Shown: in pieces, positions 1-12,688 of the stretch | Layout of the letters: the number at the start of each line of letters is the position of its first letter | Numbering within the stretch: position 1 is the stretch's first letter | From: Elusimicrobiales bacterium | GTDB taxonomy: Bacteria > Elusimicrobiota > Elusimicrobia > Elusimicrobiales > UBA9959 | Length of the DNA stretch: 64,000 bases | Assembly: GCA_031082205.1 (NCBI GenBank) | Contig: JAVHLJ010000001.1 | Location: forward strand, 1-64,000 | Direction: 5' to 3' | Program-made: the position numbers and the translations under genes | The notes under the pieces: model-generated | The model's input: the letters and a program-made list of their open reading frames with translations, nothing else | What the model was told of the DNA's origin: nothing | Databases searched by the model: none

Positions 1-1
1 G

Positions 2-460
2 GAAATAGCGCCCGCGCCCCGCACCGCCGCCGAAACGCCGCCGGTCAAGGCCGCCGCGGAGCCTTCGCCCGAAAGCCCGGCGGCCCAGCCTGCCGCCGAA
101 AGCGCCGCGGCCCCGGAGGGAGGCGGGGGCCGGACAGCGGATGCCCAGGCCTCCTATTTCAAGCCCGTCACGGACAGGAACCCTTTCTTCACCCCCGAGG
201 ATTACGCCAGGATCCGCGCGGAAGAATACCGCCGCAGGCAGGAGGCCCGCGACCGCGCCAGGGCGGCCGCGCAGGTCCCCCGCGAAGTGCTGGTAGAGAG
301 CCGCATGAACATACAGGGGATAGTCGGGACCAACGTCATAATCAACGGCGAAATGTATTCCAGGGGCGACACGGTTATGGGCGCCAGGATAATCTCGATA
401 GGCTCGAACTACATAATAGGGGAGCACAAGGGCCGCAGGTTCAGGAAATACATGCAGTGA
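2..460 (+). CDS. Partial pilus assembly protein (PilP-like), 5' end outside window
   Basis: Open frame from base 2 to TGA 458-460; Ala/Pro-rich linker then NPFFTPEDY...ESRMNIQGIVGTNVIINGEMYSRGDTVMGARIISIGSNYIIGEHKGRRFRKYMQ; directly upstream of the secretin. Missing from the ORF track because it has no start in the window. Confidence 0.65.
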   Translation, partial: EIAPAPRTAAETPPVKAAAEPSPESPAAQPAAESAAAPEGGGGRTADAQASYFKPVTDRNPFFTPEDYARIRAEEYRRRQEARDRARAAAQVPREVLVESRMNIQGIVGTNVIINGEMYSRGDTVMGARIISIGSNYIIGEHKGRRFRKYMQ

Positions 461-523
461 CGGACCGGCGGGAGACCTTTAATAAGATATAATTAGACCG
501 GGAAGCATGGCTTCGGAGGCTTT

Positions 524-2206
524 ATGAAAGCGATCAGGATCCTGACAGCTGCGGTTCTTTTCCTACAGGCGGTGCTGCTGCCGGCGGTTCCCGCCGTCGC
601 GCAGGACGCCGACAGGCAGTTCATGAACGAACTGCAGGGGCCTTCCGAAGAGGGCGGACCCATACTCCAGGGCGGCCAGGGCGCCATGCCGCGAGCCCAG
701 GTGCCGGGGGCCCCTATAGAGTCGGCCCAGATCGGCGAGGCGCAGCGCGAGGCCCCCATGTACGAGGAAGCGGAAACGGTCTCCCCGCTGGACCGCAAGA
801 TAGGCCCGATACGCCTGAAGGCCGCTCCCCTGTCGACTTTTCTCGACGTGGTCTCGGCCCAGTCCAAGGTCAACTTCATCATAACCGACGGCCTCGAAAA
901 GACCACCATCACCGTTTTCCTCCGCAAGACCACGGTGCGAGAGGCACTGGAACTTCTCCTGCGGGTAAAGGGTCTGACCTATCAGCGCATAGGCAAGAGC
1001 AATACCTACGTAGTCACCAGGCGGGCCGCCGATCAGCCCAACCTGATAACCAAGATCTACACGCTCAACTATATCCCGCTGATACCCGTCTCCTCGGTGT
1101 TCAGCGACATAAGCGCCATCACCTCGCAGGACGTCTCCTCCGGCGGCGGCCAGCAGATGGGCCAGGGCCAGCAGCAGGGCGGCCCGGGGGACGGCAGGGA
1201 AGACAAGACCGAGAGCGCCATCGCCATACTAAACATAGTCAACAGCGTGCTTTCCAAGAAGTACGGCAAGATGGCCACCGACCCCAGGACCAACTCGCTG
1301 GTCATCACCGACATCCCCGAGGTCTTCCCGCAGGTGGAGCAGATAATCGCAGAGCTGGACAAGAAGGCCCCGCAGATACTCATCGAGGCCCAGATAGTCG
1401 AGATCAATACCGACCGCATGAACGAACTGGGCATAGAGTGGGGGGGGTCCCGCGGCGAGATGGCCTATTTCGCCGGCCCGGCCCGCCTGACCGACTACGG
1501 CCTGAGGCCGGGTTTCTTCAGCGGCGACCAGTGGAAATTCTTTTACCCGGAAGCAAGCCAGTCCTTTTTCTCTCCCAGCGAGCCCGAGCCGCCCGAAGCC
1601 ATAGATCCGGTCTCAGCGACCAAACTGGGCGGCCCGCGTGGCATCTACTACGGCATCTTCAGCCTCGCCCAGCTCCAGGCGATCTTCAGGGCCCTGATCT
1701 CCCGCGGCGAGGCGCGCTACCTTGGCAAGCCCAAGATCGTCTCGATGAACAACAAGACCGCCATCATCCAGATCTCCAGGGACGCGGCGGTGGGCACATC
1801 CAGCTCAGTCACTTCGGCCGGCGGCGCGGCCGGAGAGGCTTCGACCAGCCTCGAGCGCCGGCGCGTCGGGCTTAACCTGCAGGTGACGCCCCAGGTCAAC
1901 AAGGAGGGCTTCATCACGATGATAGTCCAGCCCTCCTACTCCGATATAATGCCGTCGGCCATCACCGTCCAGGGAACGACGGTCTACGACCCTGTCAGCC
2001 GCGGAGCGTCCACGATGGTGCGCGTCAAGAACGGCCAGACCGTGGTCATCGGCGGCATGCTGTCCTCCACCGAGACCAAGACCGTGAAGAAGGTCCCGCT
2101 GCTCGGCTATATCCCGATAGTCGGCTGGCTTTTCACCAGCGTCAGCTCCAGGCGCACCAACACCGACCTGGTCATCTTCATCACCCCCACCATACTGGTG
2201 GACTAA
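524..2206 (+). CDS. Type IV pilus / type II secretion secretin (PilQ/GspD family)
   Basis: Signal peptide; secretin core (RYLGKPKIVSMNNKTAIIQ, VRVKNGQTVVIGGMLSSTETKTVKKVPLLGYIPIVGWLF, NTDLVIFITPTIL). Confidence 0.93.
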   Translation: MKAIRILTAAVLFLQAVLLPAVPAVAQDADRQFMNELQGPSEEGGPILQGGQGAMPRAQVPGAPIESAQIGEAQREAPMYEEAETVSPLDRKIGPIRLKAAPLSTFLDVVSAQSKVNFIITDGLEKTTITVFLRKTTVREALELLLRVKGLTYQRIGKSNTYVVTRRAADQPNLITKIYTLNYIPLIPVSSVFSDISAITSQDVSSGGGQQMGQGQQQGGPGDGREDKTESAIAILNIVNSVLSKKYGKMATDPRTNSLVITDIPEVFPQVEQIIAELDKKAPQILIEAQIVEINTDRMNELGIEWGGSRGEMAYFAGPARLTDYGLRPGFFSGDQWKFFYPEASQSFFSPSEPEPPEAIDPVSATKLGGPRGIYYGIFSLAQLQAIFRALISRGEARYLGKPKIVSMNNKTAIIQISRDAAVGTSSSVTSAGGAAGEASTSLERRRVGLNLQVTPQVNKEGFITMIVQPSYSDIMPSAITVQGTTVYDPVSRGASTMVRVKNGQTVVIGGMLSSTETKTVKKVPLLGYIPIVGWLFTSVSSRRTNTDLVIFITPTILVD

Positions 2207-2268
2207 AGCGGGGGGAGAGGAGAGGGCGGACCCGGGACACTGTCGCGGAGTCCGCCCGCTTAAGATTT

Positions 2269-4017
2269 ATGGCAAGAAAGAAGCTCGGCGAAATACTGAT
2301 CCAGTCAGGCGTCATCAGCGAGGAACAGCTCGCCAAGGCGCTCAAGTTCCAGACCCAGTCCCCTTGCCTCATCGGCGAGGCGCTGGTAAAGCTGCATTAC
2401 GCCAGCGAGGAGCAGGTGGCGATAGCCCTTTCCAAACAGCTGGGCAGCCCCTACGCCTCGCGCGAGAACAAGATACTCAGCCCCGAAAAATCCCAGGGGC
2501 TGGATAAGATCGTCTCCGAGAAATTCGCCCGTGAAAACGCGGTCGTGCCGCTGTTCATAGAGGATAATATCCTCGCGGTGGCGATGGCCGATCCCACCAA
2601 TATCCTTCTGCTCGATAATATAAAGATGGTCGCGGGCATGGAGATAACGCCTTTCATCTCCACGCGCGAGCAGATACTCAAGGTCATCGATGTTTTCTAC
2701 GGCGGCCAGGCCGGCGACCTTATCGACAAGGTCATGGAGAGCGGAGACGGCAAGGACGTCGCCGGGGGGGACGTAGCCGACGCCCTGACCCCCGACGGCA
2801 AGCTCGACCTGGACAAGGTGATAGTGGGAGACAGCCGCGGCGCCCAGTCCATACAGCTGGTCAACGCCATCCTGAAGCAGGCCATCGGCGAGCGCACCTC
2901 GGACATACACCTGGAGAAGTTCGACGAGAAGATCTCGCTGCGCTTCCGCATAGACGGCACGCTCTACGAGCGCAGCGCCCCGCCGACCGAGCTCTTCGAC
3001 GCCATCATCTCGCGCTTCAAGATCCTTTCCAAGCTCGACATCTCCGAGCGCCGCCTGCCGCAGGACGGCAGCTTCACCATCAAGTTCCAGAGCCGCAACA
3101 TCGAGAACCGCGTAAGCGTCTGTCCCACCGTCTTCGGCGAGAAGCTGGTGCTCCGCATCATGGACCGCGGTTCCGTGGAACTGAACATAGAAAAAATAGG
3201 CTTCGAGCCGCGCCAGAAAGAGGACTTCCTCAAAGCCGCAGAGTCGCCTCACGGCCTGATACTCCTGACCGGCCCCACCGGCTCCGGTAAGACCACCACT
3301 CTCAACGCCGTGCTTAACACGGTCAAATCCCCCGAGATAAACATCATGACGCTGGAGGACCCGGTCGAAATAAAAATGGAGGGCGTCAGCCAGGTGCAGA
3401 TAAAGCCCGCCATAGGCCTGACCTTCGCCTCCGGCCTGCGCTCCTTCCTCCGCCAGGACCCGGACGTCATACTGGTCGGCGAAACCCGCGACAACGAGAC
3501 GGCCGAGGCCTGCCTCAAGGCGGCCATGACCGGCCATCTCGTGCTTTCCACGCTGCACACCAACAGCGCGCTCGAGGCCGTGCCGCGCCTCATCGACATG
3601 GATATCGAGGCGTACCTGCTGGCGAGCACTCTCCTGCTGGTGGCGGCCCAGCGCCTGGTCCGCGTCCTCTGCGACTGCAAGATCCCCTACAAGCCCCCGC
3701 AGGAAGAGCTGGATATGTTCGCCAGGGAGTCCTTCCTTAACCCGCTGCCGGACCTCAACCGCCTGATCTTCTACAAGGCCAAGGGCTGTCCCAAATGCTT
3801 CGATATGGGCTACAAGGGCCGCAAGGCCATCTACGAGGTGTATTTCATCACCGAGGAGATCAAGCGCATCATCTCCAAGGACGCCGATATCCCCAAGATG
3901 AAAGTGGCCGCGGCCAAAGGCGGCGCCTGGGACCTGCGGGCCAGCGGCTGGCGCAAGGTCCTGGCGGGCGTGACCTCGGTGGACGACATGATGTCGGTCA
4001 CGATGGTGGAGCACTGA
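2269..4017 (+). CDS. pilB: Type IV pilus assembly / T2SS ATPase (PilB/GspE)
   Basis: N-terminal MshEN-like domain, Walker A GPTGSGKTTTLNAVL, Asp/His boxes (LEDPVE, GHLVLSTLHTN), RQDPDVILVGETRD. Confidence 0.93.
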   Translation: MARKKLGEILIQSGVISEEQLAKALKFQTQSPCLIGEALVKLHYASEEQVAIALSKQLGSPYASRENKILSPEKSQGLDKIVSEKFARENAVVPLFIEDNILAVAMADPTNILLLDNIKMVAGMEITPFISTREQILKVIDVFYGGQAGDLIDKVMESGDGKDVAGGDVADALTPDGKLDLDKVIVGDSRGAQSIQLVNAILKQAIGERTSDIHLEKFDEKISLRFRIDGTLYERSAPPTELFDAIISRFKILSKLDISERRLPQDGSFTIKFQSRNIENRVSVCPTVFGEKLVLRIMDRGSVELNIEKIGFEPRQKEDFLKAAESPHGLILLTGPTGSGKTTTLNAVLNTVKSPEINIMTLEDPVEIKMEGVSQVQIKPAIGLTFASGLRSFLRQDPDVILVGETRDNETAEACLKAAMTGHLVLSTLHTNSALEAVPRLIDMDIEAYLLASTLLLVAAQRLVRVLCDCKIPYKPPQEELDMFARESFLNPLPDLNRLIFYKAKGCPKCFDMGYKGRKAIYEVYFITEEIKRIISKDADIPKMKVAAAKGGAWDLRASGWRKVLAGVTSVDDMMSVTMVEH

Positions 4018-4068
4018 CCCTGATTGATTCGATAGCCGTTATTTGTTAAAGTTCTCCGGGGTAACGCT

Positions 4069-5286
4069 ATGGGCAAGTTCATCTATACCGTCCAGGACGC
4101 GCAGGGAACCGTCACGACAGGTCACCTTGACGCGGAAGACGAGGACCAGGCGGTACAAGCCCTTCAGACCAAGGGCCTCTTCATTCTTTCCATACAGTCG
4201 GAACAGACCAAGGCCGGCGGCCTCCGCCGCCAGGCCTCAACGGGCTCGGTCGCGGGCCGCGACCTGGTCTTTTTCGGCGAGCAGATCGCCACGCTGCTGG
4301 CCGGCGGCGTGCCGCTGGTCCGCGCGCTCTCGCTTCTCTCCGAGCACGCCGAGAACAAGGCGCTGGGCGCCGTACTGGGCGCCATAACCAAGGAAGTTTC
4401 CGCGGGCGGCGCCCTCCACAAGGCGCTGGAGAAGCACCCCAAGGTCTTCGACGAGGTCTGGATCTCGCTGGTTCAGGCCGGGGAGGTCTCGGGCCAGCTG
4501 CCCGCCGTGCTGCGCCAGATCACGGCCTATTCCGAGGCGCAGGAAGGCATAAAATCCAAGATGATAACGGCCGTCGCCTATCCCGCCGTGCTGTTCACCA
4601 TGTCCATGGGCGTGCTGGGCTACTTCATCATCTTCATCGTGCCCGTTTTCGCCGGCATCTTCGCCGACTTCAACCTGGAGCTGCCGTTCATAACCAAGAT
4701 AGTGCTCATGGTTTCCAGCGTGGTCACCCAGTACTTCATGCTGATGATAGTAGTGGGCGTCGGCTCCGTGCTGGCCTTCCGGGCCTACATTTCGACCCCG
4801 GCGGGCCGCCTCACCTGGAACCACGTCGTCTTCAAGATGCCGCTGATCGGACCGCTGGTCAAGAACATAAACATCGAGCGCCTGCTGACCACGATGTCGA
4901 CGCTCATCAAGAGCGGCGTCAGCATCCTCAACGCCGTTTCCGTGCTCGAGGGCGCCTTCCGCAAGAACCTGATCTTCCAGAACGCTCTCAAGAAGGCCAA
5001 GAGCGAGATCGCCAGCGGCCGCTCCATAGCGGACTCCTTCCGCAAGACCGGCATCTTCCCGGGGATGGTCACCGAGATGATGTGGATGGGCGAGGAGTCG
5101 GGCAAATTGCCGGACATAATCCAGGTGCTTTCAAAGTTCTACCAGGAGCAGATAGACCAGTTCCTCCGCCGCTTCGCCGCCATGATAGACCCGATCCTGG
5201 TCGTGGGCATCGGCGGCATCATAGCGGTCATCGTCATGTCCATCTTCATGCCTATATTCCAACTGTCGCAGATCGGCGCCAAATAG
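4069..5286 (+). CDS. pilC: Type IV pilus / T2SS inner membrane platform protein (PilC/GspF)
   Basis: Two GspF domains (FFGEQIATLLAGGVPLVRALSLL; ERLLTTMSTLIKSGVSILNAVSVL), C-terminal membrane helices. Confidence 0.93.
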   Translation: MGKFIYTVQDAQGTVTTGHLDAEDEDQAVQALQTKGLFILSIQSEQTKAGGLRRQASTGSVAGRDLVFFGEQIATLLAGGVPLVRALSLLSEHAENKALGAVLGAITKEVSAGGALHKALEKHPKVFDEVWISLVQAGEVSGQLPAVLRQITAYSEAQEGIKSKMITAVAYPAVLFTMSMGVLGYFIIFIVPVFAGIFADFNLELPFITKIVLMVSSVVTQYFMLMIVVGVGSVLAFRAYISTPAGRLTWNHVVFKMPLIGPLVKNINIERLLTTMSTLIKSGVSILNAVSVLEGAFRKNLIFQNALKKAKSEIASGRSIADSFRKTGIFPGMVTEMMWMGEESGKLPDIIQVLSKFYQEQIDQFLRRFAAMIDPILVVGIGGIIAVIVMSIFMPIFQLSQIGAK

Positions 5287-5294
5287 GGGGCAAA

Positions 5295-5795
5295 ATGCGG
5301 TCCATAAGAAAAGGGTTCACCCTCGTCGAACTGATGGTGGTTGTCATCATACTGGGCGTGCTCACCTCGATGGGAGTCCCCTACTATCTCAAGACGGTGG
5401 AGAGCTCCAAGGCGATGGACGCCGTGGCGGTGACGCACATGGTGGGCGTGGCCACGCAGATGATGATGCTCGACAACCCGAATATGACCTATAACGGCGG
5501 GGCGATGTCGAACGTCGGCGGCGCCTGCCCCACGTCGGGGGCACGCTACGGTTACGACCTGGTGCGCTGCAACTATATCTCGCGGCAGGACTGGACCGGT
5601 ATGGCCTACACGATACGGTCCTGCAACCCCAACACGGGGGCGGGGGGGACGGGCTGCTCGGGCGGCATCACGGCCCACGCCAAGCGCAAGACCGGGAAAT
5701 ACGTGGGCTGGACCTACTGGTTCACTACCGCCGGGGAATGCTTGCGTTCCCCCACTGTGGGCGCGCTGCAGGCGCCCAGTTGCCCCGGTTTCTGA
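5295..5795 (+). CDS. Prepilin-type N-terminal cleavage/methylation protein (major-like pilin)
   Basis: MRSIRKGFTLVELMVVVIILGVLTSMGVPYYLK; start trimmed from the 5082 ORF to the RBS-preceded ATG. Confidence 0.88.
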   Translation: MRSIRKGFTLVELMVVVIILGVLTSMGVPYYLKTVESSKAMDAVAVTHMVGVATQMMMLDNPNMTYNGGAMSNVGGACPTSGARYGYDLVRCNYISRQDWTGMAYTIRSCNPNTGAGGTGCSGGITAHAKRKTGKYVGWTYWFTTAGECLRSPTVGALQAPSCPGF

Positions 5796-5814
5796 CCTTT
5801 ACAGGGAGGCTGCG

Positions 5815-6285
5815 GTGAGGACCAGACCAGGCGTTACCCTTATAGAAGTCGCTATAGCCGGGCTGATAACGGCCATGACGACCGCCGCGGTCTTTTCGGT
5901 CGTCTTGTCCAGTTTCGTCTCGCATGAGCGCGCCGACAAGCGCGAACTGGCCGGGCTCATGATCAAGCAGGCTCAGAAGACGCTTATGGGCTATGTCTCC
6001 GCCGTGCCCGGGGAGGCCCTCTACACGCCGGGGTCCCCCGTGGGGCATTGGCCGGCCTCCGCCACTGCGGGCTGGTCGCTGCGGGGGAACACAGCGGGGG
6101 TGACCCACGACATCTCCTCGCTTATCAACGGCACCGATCTCCAGTTCCCGGGGACCACCTGCGTGGCCGGGAGCAGCTTATGCCGCTTCACCTACACAGT
6201 TGTGGACCAGGACTGCGGTATGGGCACGGCCAACACCGCCTTGGCCTGTAAGCGGGTAACTTTCGATCTGCTCTATGCCAATTAA
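5815..6285 (+). CDS. Pseudopilin
   Basis: GTG start; MRTRPGVTLIEVAIAGLITAMTTAAVFSVV, type III signal peptide. Confidence 0.8.
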   Translation: MRTRPGVTLIEVAIAGLITAMTTAAVFSVVLSSFVSHERADKRELAGLMIKQAQKTLMGYVSAVPGEALYTPGSPVGHWPASATAGWSLRGNTAGVTHDISSLINGTDLQFPGTTCVAGSSLCRFTYTVVDQDCGMGTANTALACKRVTFDLLYAN

Positions 6286-6982
6286 AAAACGCGTCCTCTT
6301 TCGTTCACGCCCCGGCTTTTCTCTTACCGAGATGATGATGGCGGTCATGATCTCCGGCATGGTCCTGTCTTCCCTGGCGGCGATACACGCCACCAGCACC
6401 ACCCACCTGTTCCAGAATTACAGGCAGAACAAGATAAAGAACGAGGCCAGCATCGCGATGAAGACGGTGATGAGCCGGCTCTCGGGGGCCACCCGGATCG
6501 AAAGGCCGGCGGCCGGAACGGCGGAGAATTGGCTTTATATAGCCGAGAACGTCGATCATCTGCCTACGCGCTGCTACCCTATCCGCGCCGGAGAGCCGGT
6601 GCGCTGGCATCTTTTCTGCCGCTATACGTCCGTCAACAGTTTTTGCCGCTCAGGAAGCTGCCTTATGTACCATACGGGCACCATAGCCGGCGGGCCGGGC
6701 TGCCCTAATACCGCAACGGCACCGGCTCTCCCCATACCCGCTTTCTGCGGCCCCGGCGGAGGGGGGACCGTCACCCGGCTGATGGACCACATCAGCGTTT
6801 CGGCCGCGCCGATCTTCTCCCGGCGTACCGCGGACGGGATATTCGAGAGGTCCTCCGTCCGGACCCGTCTTCACATGCTGTGGACTCCGCCCGCCGGCCT
6901 GAACACCACGGCGCGCCCCATAGACTCCGTCCTGCAGTCGGTAGGCTCCATACAGTGCAATCCGGGCTCCCCCGGCTGCTGA
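6275..6982 (+). CDS. Pseudopilin (PilW/GspJ-like)
   Basis: SRPGFSLTEMMMAVMISGMVLSSLAAIHA; overlaps previous gene by 11 nt. Confidence 0.8.
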   Translation: MPIKKRVLFRSRPGFSLTEMMMAVMISGMVLSSLAAIHATSTTHLFQNYRQNKIKNEASIAMKTVMSRLSGATRIERPAAGTAENWLYIAENVDHLPTRCYPIRAGEPVRWHLFCRYTSVNSFCRSGSCLMYHTGTIAGGPGCPNTATAPALPIPAFCGPGGGGTVTRLMDHISVSAAPIFSRRTADGIFERSSVRTRLHMLWTPPAGLNTTARPIDSVLQSVGSIQCNPGSPGC

Positions 6983-7001
6983 TCCCGCCGGGCCGGTCTC
7001 C

Positions 7002-7030
7002 TTGAAAAAAGGGACCCTCTCTGCTAGACT
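7002..7030 (+). promoter_or_regulatory. Putative sigma70-type promoter TTGAAA-17-TAGACT, placing +1 at or near the ATG (7037)
   Basis: TTGAAA 7002-7007, 17-nt spacer, TAGACT 7025-7030, ATG 7037. Confidence 0.5.
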
Positions 7031-7036
7031 ATCCCT

Positions 7037-7354
7037 ATGGGAAAAGACAAGCGGCGGCTGGGGCCGCGCCTCCGCAGGGGAGCCGTTCTTCTGCAGACAC
7101 TTGTGATCTCCGTGGTCATATCCATGATCGCGGTCATGGTCATGAAGTGGGTGCTGGCCCGCTATTCCATAGCTACCCGGGTCCAGCGCGCGGCCGTGGC
7201 CGAAGGGCGGGCCGACGGCTGCATAGCCGACCGCGCTTCCCGCTGGACCTTCGCCAACTCGGCCGCCGCCAGCGGCGGCTGCGATAGCGGTGTCGGCAAC
7301 TCCGTTTCCGGCCCCGCCGGGAACCAGACTATCACCATCACAGTCACGGAATAA
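7037..7354 (+). CDS. Small pilin-like membrane protein lacking canonical Glu5
   Basis: RRGAVLLQTLVISVVISMIAVMVMKW hydrophobic N-helix, located in the pseudopilin cassette. Confidence 0.55.
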   Translation: MGKDKRRLGPRLRRGAVLLQTLVISVVISMIAVMVMKWVLARYSIATRVQRAAVAEGRADGCIADRASRWTFANSAAASGGCDSGVGNSVSGPAGNQTITITVTE

Positions 7355-7355
7355 G

Positions 7356-8223
7356 ATGAAAGGCAAGGCCGCGGCCCTCCTTCTCACGCTGCTGATGCCC
7401 GTAGGCGCCGGCGCCGCCCCCGCGGACTGGAAACTGAAAGCCTCTCCCCATTTCGATATCTACCACGAGGCCGGCTGGGCCCCCAACTCCATAGCCATAG
7501 AGATGGAGAAGCTCTACGCCTCAATGCGGCTCAACCTCTCCATGTTCGCGCCGTGGATGGTCAAGGAGAAGACGAAGGTCTATATCCACGCCAGCCAGCA
7601 GGCCTACCTGAAGGGGGAATTCGAGCCGCCGGCCTGGTCCAAGGGCCTCGCTTTCACGTCCAAAAAGACCATAGTGGTCTACGACTCGGGGGACCTGGCC
7701 AAGCTTCGTGCCGTCATAGCGCATGAGCTGACGCATCTTTATTTCGAGACCTATTTCGCCGAGAAGCTCAAGTACCCGCCGCAATGGCTCAACGAAGGCC
7801 TGGCCGTAATGATGGAGGACTCCTCCCATTCCGCCGAAGGAGGGCCGTGGACGACGGCGCTCAAATACATCCCGCGGGAGCGCTTCTTCGGGATGCGCTC
7901 GTATTTTTCCAGCGAGCTGGCCTCGCTTAACACGGACCAGAAGATAGGCGACTGGTACCTGCAGGCTTTCGGCATAGTAAGGCACCTCTACAGCCCGGCG
8001 CAGAGGCTGCAGTTCAGGAATTTCTGCGAGAAGATAAGGGACGGGGCGGACCTGGAAAAGGCGCTCTGGGAAGTCTACCGGGTGCGCGACGCCGACCATT
8101 TCGAGAAAAAGTGGACGGCCTGGCTGGACCTATACCGCGCCCAGGATAAGCCCGGCTTCGGCGGGCAGCGGCCCAGCGCCAGCTTCAACTTCCAGCCGGT
8201 AAAGCTTTCCTCGTTCGGTTTCA

Positions 8224-8246
<23 letters not shown>
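7356..8246 (+). CDS. Secreted peptidase MA-like (gluzincin) protein
   Basis: Signal peptide MKGKAAALLLTLLMPVGAGA; HELTHLYFE zinc motif and WLNEGLAVMMED; start trimmed from 7290. Confidence 0.75.
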
Positions 8247-11046
<2,800 letters not shown>

Positions 11047-11047
11047 G

Positions 11048-12652
11048 TCAGGCCTTGTTCCCGTAGCGGTTGACTATCGTGGGCCGCAGGAATTCGTCGG
11101 AGGTTCCCGGGTAATCTATGTTGTAATGGAGGCCGCGCGATTCTTTGCGGGCGGAAGCCGAATCGATTATGGCGCCCGCCAGGCAGGCGATATTGCGCAG
11201 TTCCAGCAGATCCGTGGTGAGAAGGAAGTCCCAGTAATACCGGAGTATTTCCTCCGAGATTATATCCATGCGCCGCCGGGCGCGCTCGAGGCGCTTGTCG
11301 CTGCGCACTATGCCGACATAGTTCCACATCAGGGTCCTGATCTCCTCCCAGTTGTGGCTGATGATCACGGCCTCGTCGGAGGGGCGGGCGTCGCCGTAGT
11401 TCCAGGCCTCCGCTTTCCCGGCGACCCTGGGGGAGGCCGGCCGGTCTGCTGCGGCCGCTTCGGCGGCCCGGTGGGCGAAGACGCAGGCCTCGAGCAGCGA
11501 ATTGGAGGCGAGCCTGTTGGCGCCGTGCAGGCCGGTATAGGCGGTCTCGCCGGCGGCGTAGAGTCCCGGCATCGCGGTCCGGCCGTCCTTGTCCACCCGC
11601 ACGCCCCCGCAGAAGAAATGCGTGGCGGGGACCACGGGGATAGGGGACTTCGCTATGTCTATCCCCAGTTCAAGGCAGCGCGCGTAGATCTGGGGGAACC
11701 TTTTCTTCAGGAAAGCCCGGCCCTTGAAGCTGATATCCAGCCAGGCGCAGTCCTGGCCGGTGCGCTTGAGCTCGGCGTCTATGGCGCGGGCCACTATGTC
11801 GCGCGGGGCCAGTTCGGCGTCCTTGTGATACCCCGGCATGAAGCGTCCGCCTCCGGCCAGAGTGAGGACGCCGCCCTCGCCGCGCACCGCCTCCGATATC
11901 AGGAAGGACTTCGCTTGGGGGTGGTAGAGGCAGGTGGGGTGGAACTGGACGAATTCCATGTTGACCAGGTCCAGGCCGGCCCGCCAGGCCATGGCCATCC
12001 CGTCGCCGGTGGCCGTATCCGGGTTGGAGGTGTAGCGGTAGACCTTGCCGGCGCCGCCAGAGGCCAGGAAGGTCCGGCCGGCCGTGAAGGTCTCCACTTT
12101 TCCCGTTGCCTCTTCGAGGGCGTAGACGCCCAGGCAGCGGTTGCCGGCGGGGCGGCAGGAATGCGCCTTTTCCGCGAGTATGAAATCGATGGCGGGGCGG
12201 CGCTCCACGATGCGGACCTTTTTGTTATGGGAGCAGGCTGCCAGCAGGGCCTCCTGTATCTCGCGGCCGGTATAGTCGCCGCAATGGAGGACGCGGCGGG
12301 AGCTGTGGCCGCCCTCCAGGCCCAGGTCGAAATCCCCGTCCTTGCGGCTGAACTTCACTCCCAGTTCCAGGAGTTCCCTGACGCGAGCCGGGCCCTCGCG
12401 CACGGTCATCTCCACTATGTCCCGGTCGCAGAGGCCTGCGCCCGCCTTTATCGTGTCGTCGGCGTGACGCTCGAACGAATCGGCCGCGGCGGTCACGGCG
12501 GCGATGCCGCCCTGCGCCAGGCCGGTCGAGGAAGTGCGTACGTCGCGCTTTACCAGGACGGTCACGGTCCCCAGCCGGGAGAGCTTTTCGGCCAGCATGA
12601 GGCCGGCCAGGCCGCCGCCCAGCACCAGGAAATCGGAATGAAAGTCTTTCAT
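11048..12652 (-). CDS. nadB: L-aspartate oxidase
   Basis: [70 protein letters not shown]. Confidence 0.93.
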   Translation of the reverse strand: MKDFHSDFLVLGGGLAGLMLAEKLSRLGTVTVLVKRDVRTSSTGLAQGGIAAVTAAADSFERHADDTIKAGAGLCDRDIVEMTVREGPARVRELLELGVKFSRKDGDFDLGLEGGHSSRRVLHCGDYTGREIQEALLAACSHNKKVRIVERRPAIDFILAEKAHSCRPAGNRCLGVYALEEATGKVETFTAGRTFLASGGAGKVYRYTSNPDTATGDGMAMAWRAGLDLVNMEFVQFHPTCLYHPQAKSFLISEAVRGEGGVLTLAGGGRFMPGYHKDAELAPRDIVARAIDAELKRTGQDCAWLDISFKGRAFLKKRFPQIYARCLELGIDIAKSPIPVVPATHFFCGGVRVDKDGRTAMPGLYAAGETAYTGLHGANRLASNSLLEACVFAHRAAEAAAADRPASPRVAGKAEAWNYGDARPSDEAVIISHNWEEIRTLMWNYVGIVRSDKRLERARRRMDIISEEILRYYWDFLLTTDLLELRNIACLAGAIIDSASARKESRGLHYNIDYPGTSDEFLRPTIVNRYGNKA

Positions 12653-12688
12653 AGAAGGCCGTTAAAAACCTAGAATATTTTAACACTT

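Noticed and set aside
2305-4014. 569-aa minus-strand ORF opposite pilB
   Set aside because: Antisense shadow of a well-supported gene; His/Asp/Gly/Leu-rich composition typical of GC-phase artefacts.
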